Shown in pieces: positions 58,912 to 64,000 of a stretch of 64,000 bases of DNA; within the stretch, counting starts at the first letter, position 1, and every line of letters begins with the position of its first letter. The position numbers and the translations under genes are program-made. The stretch comes from Anaerolineae bacterium. Lineage in GTDB: Bacteria; Chloroflexota; Anaerolineae; Aggregatilineales; UBA2796. The notes below the pieces were generated by a model that saw nothing but the letters and a program-made list of their open reading frames with translations, ran no database searches and was not told the DNA's origin. The stretch lies in assembly GCA_019637615.1 (NCBI GenBank), contig JAHBVJ010000012.1:62001-126000 (forward strand). The letters run 5' to 3'.

Positions 58912-61068
58912 TCAAGCCTCTGCGAAACTAGTGAACCCGTCCTCAATACGTATCAGCATACGTATTAGCTTTTCATAGCTTAACGGGTATCTTGCTTGAG
59001 ATAACTCAGTCCTCAATTTGTCAGGTGTATCTGTTGAGTTTAGTATATCAGTCCGTAAGCTACCTGAACGCCTGATTGCATTTGAAGCAGTATCGGAGCC
59101 ATCAACAGCGTTACCCTTACAAAGATCTATTAAATCTAGTAGCGCGGGTTCCAGCTTGCGACGGGAACCATTCAATCGTGGTAATAGCTTCTGGATAATC
59201 TGAGCATCGAATGCTTTTGAGAACGTACTCTCAACATAATCATCTTCAGTTTGACCTGAGGCTTCAAAATGGAAAACAATATAGCGTTCTATTTCCGAGG
59301 CAGTTCGGAATCCAAATTCCATACCATATTTAGCCAGTGCTTCGAAGAACTCTTTTATTTGCTCTCTGAATTTTGAATGCAGTAAAGTTCCCTGACTTAA
59401 ACTTACTTTACGTAGAGAATTACGTACAAATTGTGTTGCAAATGACCGCCCACGTTCATTCAACGCGTCAAGGTCAAGTTTGACTGAACCTGCAATATAG
59501 TTATCCATTGCCTCGGCTGTTGCACGGAATTCAAGTACGTTTGCCCTATCCAGAACTTTCGGCGAGAACATATATGTGGTCTCGTCAATATTCACTGTGC
59601 CGATGATAAACAGATTTGCAGGCAGCGTAATCTTGGCAGGGACCTGATCATTTATTGCATCTTCATGCAGAAATATAGCTTCGCCGGACTCCATAGCGGA
59701 TAGTATGTCGGCGAAATAACGCTCAACGTGTGACAAATTCATCTCATCCAAAATCAGAAAGTGTGGTATATCTGGATTTGCTTTAGCTTGTAAGATTAAA
59801 TCTAAAGCTGGTTCGGTACGATACTTATTATTTAATAAATCGTAATATCCAAATATCGGATCTCGGTTAGTCCAATCAGCCCCTACAGGAATAACTCGAA
59901 ATGCTTGTTGACTTAGTAATCCGCTGTCTCTTAAGTTGAGTAAATGTAACGCAGCGGCTTTTAAGGGAGCATGAAAATTGTTGTTTGAGCGCAAGAAATC
60001 AGAGTCTCGCGTGCGAACAGTTGCCATCTTATCACGAATATCCTGTGAAGACGTATCGCGTAAATCATGAGCCAGAATAAAACTTGCCCACTCTTCTACT
60101 AACCGACGGGGAATCAGTTGCTTTGAGCCTCCCTGTACTTCAATGCCGATGGAATCGGAGGCAATAACCGCATATTCCACATTGTCTGCTGCGATAGTCG
60201 TGCCTTTAACGAATGGATCTTTCATTGTCGCTTGCGAGATCCAGTGTGCAAAAGCCTGTGCAATCTTGGTCTTCCCAGATCCCGCTAACCCTGTAAATAT
60301 TAAAAATGGCTTGGCTTGAAGGGCGAGAGCCAATCGAAAATCTATTGGATCCGGTTCAATTTCAGAATAAGTGGTGTCAGAAAAAATCTGAGGAAGTGAG
60401 TAGCCAGCTTTGACCAAATCCTGGTGCCATTGCCTATACATGTCATTCGCTGTGGATTGAGTTGGTGAATAAGTTGAGATTGCTAATCTAAATTTTTGGA
60501 GCTGAGTACCTAGTTCTTCACGAAAGTTAGGATTGCTATAGACAAGCCGAGTAAGATTAATAAGATAACTTTGGGAGGCTTGAGGAACCTTGGCAATTGT
60601 CAATAGTGGGGAAACGTCAAAATCTGGTCGGTCTACAGTTTTTTCGCCGTTCCACCAACCATAATCAGTCAGCCATTTTATGAATTTTAATCTATCTTCA
60701 GCTTCTTGGAAATGCGATTCAATCTGGCTACGCTCTTCATCAGTTATACTGTGGGTAGTTCTAGCTCTTTTCGCAAGTTCGTCCTTAGCGTTTCCTTGAA
60801 GTTGCGCAAAAATCTGTTCAAAATGGGTTTTATAACTATCTAATTCGGATGATATTGCGCTCAAATGATAAGCAAGTATAAACCATTGGCTAGGAGCATA
60901 AACGTATCTATTCCCTGTATTTAGTACAACCGAATATTCATTATGTTTAACTATAAGTGGATCATTTGGTAAATTATCAGGTATGGGTATATCTGCCCAT
61001 AAAGGATCAAAATCGTTCTCAAGTTGTTGCCGAATCTCCGCTATAAGTAAGTTCAAATCTTTCAACAT
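58912..61068 (-). CDS. McrB-like AAA+ GTPase of a restriction system
   Basis: A 718-aa motor. Residues about 1-230 are a variable, mainly helical N-terminus where McrB-type proteins carry DNA-recognition domains. The AAA+ part has Walker A FTGLAGSGKTKIAQAFAHWI, the Arg/Asp-rich DWTNRDPIFGYYDLLNN, Walker B FLILDEMNLSHVERYFADIL and GTVNIDETTYMFSPKVLDRA, where McrB proteins show the GTP-selective NxxD motif. It should assemble into rings that drive the DUF2357 nuclease. Its start overlaps the methyltransferase gene by 50 bases, so it is translationally linked. Confidence 0.85.
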   Translation of the reverse strand: MLKDLNLLIAEIRQQLENDFDPLWADIPIPDNLPNDPLIVKHNEYSVVLNTGNRYVYAPSQWFILAYHLSAISSELDSYKTHFEQIFAQLQGNAKDELAKRARTTHSITDEERSQIESHFQEAEDRLKFIKWLTDYGWWNGEKTVDRPDFDVSPLLTIAKVPQASQSYLINLTRLVYSNPNFREELGTQLQKFRLAISTYSPTQSTANDMYRQWHQDLVKAGYSLPQIFSDTTYSEIEPDPIDFRLALALQAKPFLIFTGLAGSGKTKIAQAFAHWISQATMKDPFVKGTTIAADNVEYAVIASDSIGIEVQGGSKQLIPRRLVEEWASFILAHDLRDTSSQDIRDKMATVRTRDSDFLRSNNNFHAPLKAAALHLLNLRDSGLLSQQAFRVIPVGADWTNRDPIFGYYDLLNNKYRTEPALDLILQAKANPDIPHFLILDEMNLSHVERYFADILSAMESGEAIFLHEDAINDQVPAKITLPANLFIIGTVNIDETTYMFSPKVLDRANVLEFRATAEAMDNYIAGSVKLDLDALNERGRSFATQFVRNSLRKVSLSQGTLLHSKFREQIKEFFEALAKYGMEFGFRTASEIERYIVFHFEASGQTEDDYVESTFSKAFDAQIIQKLLPRLNGSRRKLEPALLDLIDLCKGNAVDGSDTASNAIRRSGSLRTDILNSTDTPDKLRTELSQARYPLSYEKLIRMLIRIEDGFTSFAEA

Positions 61069-62071
61069 TTAAAAGTTGCCTCTTGATTTCTGCGCCAATT
61101 GCCCGTACTACGGGTACACTAACGGCATTTCCAAATTGCTTATATGCTTGCACATCCGAAACAGGAATAACGAAATCCGGTTCTTCAGGGAAGCCTTGCA
61201 ATCTCGCCGCCTCACGCGGAGTTAACTTACGAGGATTTTTACCCTCTTGGGCAATTAAAATCTCGCTTCCATCTTTGTAGTATCTGGCGGACATTGTGCT
61301 AGTATACTCGGAATCTTTTGTGACAAGTGAAAATCCAAACCCGTTTCCACGCTCAATGTGTTCACGCTTACGACGCTGGTGACTAGCCCATAGATTATCC
61401 GAGATCGTATATTTGCTATCAACGCTCATTTCCAGGATGTCCCCGAGTTTGGTTGGGAGATGGGCAACTGGCTCGGGAAATGTGAAAAATGGACCTAATT
61501 CCGGTAACCAAGCAACCATGAAAACACGCGCTCTATTTTGTGGTAACCCAAAATCGCGGGAGTTCAGTACTTTATATGTGAAATTATAGCCCAGCAATTC
61601 TTCAAGAGTTCGCCGGACGGTTTCCATTGTTCGTCCTTTATTATGGTGCTTGAAATGTTTGACATTTTCTAGCAGTATTACCTTTGGCGGCTTACCTTCT
61701 TTTTGTTTGTGACGAATTATCTCCGAAATATTAAAGAACAATGTTCCTCTGGTGTCTTCAAATCCCAACTTTTGTCCTGCCATAGAAAATGGCTGACACG
61801 GAAATCCGCCACACAAAACGTCAAAATCTGGAAGCACGCCAAAATCCAGTTGAGTAATGTCATTGTTGAATAGCTGTGGATTTTCAAATAGCTCAGGAGA
61901 TATTTTCTTGAAATTAGTCTCGTACGTAATACGAGCAAACTTGTCTTTCTCTGAGGCAAATACACAATTGCCACCATTATCGTGCATTGCATAGTGGAAA
62001 CCGCCTATGCCCGCAAATAGATCAATAAACGTAAAATCAGGACTAATTCCGTTGCCATCCAACCTAGTCAT
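61019..62071 (-). CDS. C5-cytosine DNA methyltransferase (Dcm-type)
   Basis: A 350-aa enzyme with the ten-motif order of the family: motif I TFIDLFAGIGGFHYAM, motif IV with the catalytic Cys in VLCGGFPCQPFSMAGQKLGF, motif VI LLENVKHFKHH, motif VIII QNRARVFMVAW, motif IX RKLTPREAARLQGFP and motif X QAYKQFGNAVSVPVV. The target-recognition region between VIII and IX is short. First gene of the operon methyltransferase, McrB-like, DUF2357 nuclease, MIG-like glycosylase. Methylation would protect the host site from the nuclease pair. ATG 62071 has GAGG 7 bases ahead. Confidence 0.93.
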   Translation of the reverse strand: MTRLDGNGISPDFTFIDLFAGIGGFHYAMHDNGGNCVFASEKDKFARITYETNFKKISPELFENPQLFNNDITQLDFGVLPDFDVLCGGFPCQPFSMAGQKLGFEDTRGTLFFNISEIIRHKQKEGKPPKVILLENVKHFKHHNKGRTMETVRRTLEELLGYNFTYKVLNSRDFGLPQNRARVFMVAWLPELGPFFTFPEPVAHLPTKLGDILEMSVDSKYTISDNLWASHQRRKREHIERGNGFGFSLVTKDSEYTSTMSARYYKDGSEILIAQEGKNPRKLTPREAARLQGFPEEPDFVIPVSDVQAYKQFGNAVSVPVVRAIGAEIKRQLLNVERFELTYSGDSATT

Positions 62072-62109
62072 GCTCGATCCTCTACTTGCGGTCCGTCTGT
62101 TCTATATTC

Positions 62110-62115
62110 ATTATA
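62110..62115 (-). promoter_or_regulatory. -10 element of the R-M operon
   Basis: Perfect TATAAT on the minus strand (62115-62110), about 40 bases before ATG 62071. No good -35 at 17 bases, so the promoter may be weak or activator-dependent. Confidence 0.4.
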
Positions 62116-62256
62116 GTTGATTGGATGCAAATAACCAGGTTCAATATGACAACCAGACAAACTACATAAACAGGTAATTGCGGTTGGTTGAAGCTACGAC
62201 CTCGCCAAAAACTCTTAATCAATTGGTTGTATCTGCGCAAGCACTAGATCAATGTT

Positions 62257-62793
62257 TTAGTCGTGTTTGGGTTGTTCGTCCCACCGGATCGGGAACGATC
62301 CATCCTCAGCTTTCATGTGACTAAGCGTATAATCGCCTTGTTGCGCACGTCGCTTGCGGATAATTTCCTTTTCGTCGTGGCTCAAGTTGTACCAACTGAT
62401 TCCATCGGGAGATGATGTTTTTCGCTTTTGTGCCGGTTCAGGTTCGGGCGGAGAGCTAGGCGGCTGCGCTTGTGCTGGCATATCTTCACGTCGCAGCGAG
62501 ATTTCAATTCCGCCGAACATCCACGCAACCACGTTGTAGACGACTGCCAACAGCCCCCAGCCAATGGCAGTAACAGCGCCAATAAACAGCGCATACATGA
62601 TCACGAAGAATGCAGCGCTAATCCCACCACCAAAAAAACCGAACTGATACCCTACATTACGCGTGAAGGCGGCTGAGGGAATAAAAAAACCTATGATGAG
62701 AAGGACAGCAACAACAATAATCGGAATCGCCGTCATCAGGCAACCTGTCTTCATCACAGACCAAATAGATACGCGTTTGATGCTTACTTTCAT
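62257..62793 (-). CDS. Membrane protein with DUF3566-like N-terminus
   Basis: A 178-aa protein. The opening KVSIKRVSIWSVMKTGCLMT and the two hydrophobic helices (about 16-40 and 52-92) resemble DUF3566 membrane proteins. The C-terminal 70 residues are Pro/charged and cytosolic (PAQAQPPSSPPEPEPAQKRK; WYNLSHDEKEIIRKRR). ATG 62793 with AAGAG upstream is preferred to 62811. It lies two bases after the stop of the next upstream gene, so the pair is co-transcribed. Confidence 0.6.
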   Translation of the reverse strand: MKVSIKRVSIWSVMKTGCLMTAIPIIVVAVLLIIGFFIPSAAFTRNVGYQFGFFGGGISAAFFVIMYALFIGAVTAIGWGLLAVVYNVVAWMFGGIEISLRREDMPAQAQPPSSPPEPEPAQKRKTSSPDGISWYNLSHDEKEIIRKRRAQQGDYTLSHMKAEDGSFPIRWDEQPKHD

Positions 62794-62795
62794 GG

Positions 62796-63248
62796 TTAGC
62801 TCTTTAACCATTCGTCCAGATCGACGCGTTCAGGAGTAGCACGAGTAAACGCGGGCTGTGGAATGGATTGTTCTTTTACCAATTCAGGGACGGGGCGCAC
62901 GTAGATCGGGGCGACAACAGGCTTATCGTAGCTTGTGCCGGGGCGGTTGTACTCTGCTATCTCGCCCTTTTGCAGGGGTTCAGTTATTTTCTTCGTCGGT
63001 TGATCTGGCACTTGGGGAACGGTTTTCGTTGAGGGCTTCTTTGGTTCAATCGCAGGTTGCGTCACGTCGAGTGCGAAATACATACTTGTCTGATCAGCGC
63101 TCACGAGCCGCCAGCCACCACGCAACAGCCGCACTATCACGCCGTCTACCGCTTCCGGGCCATCGAGGGAAGCTTTGCGCCAGCCAGATGCATCATAGCG
63201 CGTTAAAGATGTACTTGGCTTCAAATTGATAACAACTAAATTCTGCAC
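62796..63248 (-). CDS. Hypothetical protein, Pro-rich C-terminus
   Basis: A 150-aa soluble protein (GTG start with GGGGG 7 bases upstream). A compact strand-rich N-terminal part (MQNLVVINLKPSTSL; GVIVRLLRGGWRLVSADQTS) is followed by a Pro/Lys/Thr-rich linker and an acidic end (RVDLDEWLKS). No family recognised. Confidence 0.6.
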   Translation of the reverse strand: MQNLVVINLKPSTSLTRYDASGWRKASLDGPEAVDGVIVRLLRGGWRLVSADQTSMYFALDVTQPAIEPKKPSTKTVPQVPDQPTKKITEPLQKGEIAEYNRPGTSYDKPVVAPIYVRPVPELVKEQSIPQPAFTRATPERVDLDEWLKS

Positions 63249-63278
63249 GATCTAGCCCCCACTACGCACCGTGCTAAT

Positions 63279-63307
63279 AGTATATTCCATATGCCATAGG
63301 TTTTTAA
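63279..63307 (-). promoter_or_regulatory. Candidate promoter for the 63248 gene pair
   Basis: TTAAAA, 17-base spacer and TATACT on the minus strand, about 30 bases before the GTG at 63248. Confidence 0.4.
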
Positions 63308-63493
63308 CTGCCGCCAAACTTGTGACGATGTTGTGACAGGCGCTAAGTTTTTATGGAAATAGTAAGAAACAAGGGGAGGATTACTCTTTACATGCGCCGC
63401 GCGCTTCCAACGACCCCACCTATAGGCAGAGAGTCAAATACGGCTCACTACTTACGGCACCAACAAGTTAGTAAACTATAACCAACTGTTCGG

Positions 63494-63523
63494 TTGACAG
63501 CCGTAGAATGTGCGTCTTATATT
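63494..63523 (+). promoter_or_regulatory. Strong plus-strand promoter facing the repressor gene
   Basis: Perfect TTGACA (63494-63499), 18-base spacer and TATATT (63518-63523). Downstream lie AAGGA and an ATG at 63554. The transcript would run antisense into the XRE gene. No obvious plus-strand product. Confidence 0.5.
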
Positions 63524-63607
63524 AGTGTGAAATGACACGTAAGGAATTTGCCTATGCTACCAACTGACGAACTCTTGTTTTTGAGGCGACTCCGAAAAGA
63601 AAAAACA

Positions 63608-63973
63608 TCAGGGAGAGTTCGGAGCTACCTTAGCAAGTACACCCATTATCCTCTGGGAGTTGCCAGCCTTATAAGCACGATAGGCGAGCAGCGCCTCTTG
63701 TTCGTCTGGCGGAAGTTCGGCCTCGGAAAGGTGCCCTTGCGGATCATCAGTCAATCCAAGAAGATAATCTGCACTCGCACCAAGTTCCTTAGACAATAAG
63801 GCAAGCGTAGTGGCATCCGGCTCATTTTCGCCTTGCTCGTATCGATAAATCTGCTGCTTGGTTCTGCCCACCCGCTGACCAAGCTCGGTTTGCGTCAAGC
63901 CAATTAGTTCGCGCCGTTCCTTGAGTCTTTTGGCGAGCATTCCATATTCCAATACACATTTATGATTACTCAT
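63608..63973 (-). CDS. XRE-family (Cro/CI-like) transcriptional regulator
   Basis: A 121-aa protein. The helix-turn-helix LAKRLKERRELIGLTQTELG, then QRVGRTKQQIYRYEQGENEP, sits at the N-terminus. ELGASADYLLGLTDDP follows, then a short acidic helical tail (AELPPDEQEALLAYRAYKAG). Such regulators hold prophages and conjugative elements silent. Starts at 63973 (GGGA 5-6 bases ahead) and 63940 are both possible. It lies toward the expected integrase end of the element. Confidence 0.88.
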   Translation of the reverse strand: MSNHKCVLEYGMLAKRLKERRELIGLTQTELGQRVGRTKQQIYRYEQGENEPDATTLALLSKELGASADYLLGLTDDPQGHLSEAELPPDEQEALLAYRAYKAGNSQRIMGVLAKVAPNSP

Positions 63974-64000
63974 TAGTATCCCACAGATAGACACTTGACA

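Larger units (their letters stand above)
37762..64000. mobile_element. Integrated genetic element (left end at tRNA-Gly), runs beyond the window
   Basis: From the tRNA-Gly half copy rightward the gene content changes to mobile-element types: orphan Dam-like methylase, STAND defence protein, FtsK/HerA pump, DUF4417, many tiny overlapping membrane-protein genes, an R-M operon and an XRE repressor. No chromosomal housekeeping gene is seen after 37.8 kb. The right end, an intact tRNA-Gly and an integrase are not in the window, so length and class (ICE, prophage or phage-plasmid) are open. Confidence 0.72.

Overview
The window looks like chromosome from a Chloroflexota bacterium (Anaerolineae-like), joined at about 37.76 kb to an integrated mobile element that runs off the right edge. 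The phylum call is an inference. It rests on secreted proteins with Thr/Pro (TPT) stalks, a DUF2723 membrane protein, a MalT-type LuxR regulator, a BMP-type nucleoside/sugar ABC transporter and many G-rich palindromic intergenic repeats.

Chromosomal part (1-37.76 kb). Left to right: a truncated membrane-anchored protein; two glycosyltransferases; a partner-switching cassette (STAS, PP2C phosphatase, HATPase kinase, STAS, response regulator) converging on a hybrid histidine kinase; decayed IS701-like and IS630-like transposase fragments around a phosphotriesterase-like hydrolase; a DUF2723 protein, MFS transporter, isoaspartyl peptidase and HU; an SbcC-like ATPase, a frameshifted AlkB and a phosphoesterase; two tRNA-Ser genes with a clear promoter and terminator; an ECF sigma factor with a SnoaL-like tail plus an SDR; a DUF3267 protease; a SWIM protein; a MerR-GyrI-ClpN fusion; a TPT-stalk protein; an LAL regulator; about 1.1 kb of repeat-rich DNA; and a BMP transporter operon.

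Mobile part (37.76-64 kb). The boundary is the 3' half of a tRNA-Gly(GCC) gene, from anticodon loop to acceptor end, still followed by its terminator on the chromosomal side. This is the usual footprint of integration into a tRNA gene; the intact tRNA and integrase should lie beyond the right edge. Cargo: a LamG surface protein, a Dam-type methylase, a TIR-NB-ARC-WD40 STAND protein framed by 52-bp direct repeats, and a minus-strand operon with an FtsK/HerA-type pump, a GT39 enzyme, DUF4417 and small proteins. Divergent from that is a plus-strand operon (49.16-55.96 kb) of tightly packed small one-helix proteins, a tandemly duplicated 49-aa coat/pilin-like protein and large TPT-stalk membrane proteins. 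It is followed by an AT-rich restriction-modification operon (C5 methyltransferase, McrB-like, DUF2357 nuclease, MIG-like thymine-DNA glycosylase) and an XRE repressor.

The main candidates for something undescribed are: (i) the small-protein/stalk-protein operon with the FtsK-like pump, whose gene-size order resembles a filamentous-phage virion module; (ii) the STAND gene, which looks like a one-gene cassette swapped at a 52-bp hairpin repeat inside the 3' end of a neighbouring gene; (iii) the R-M operon with its own mismatch glycosylase.
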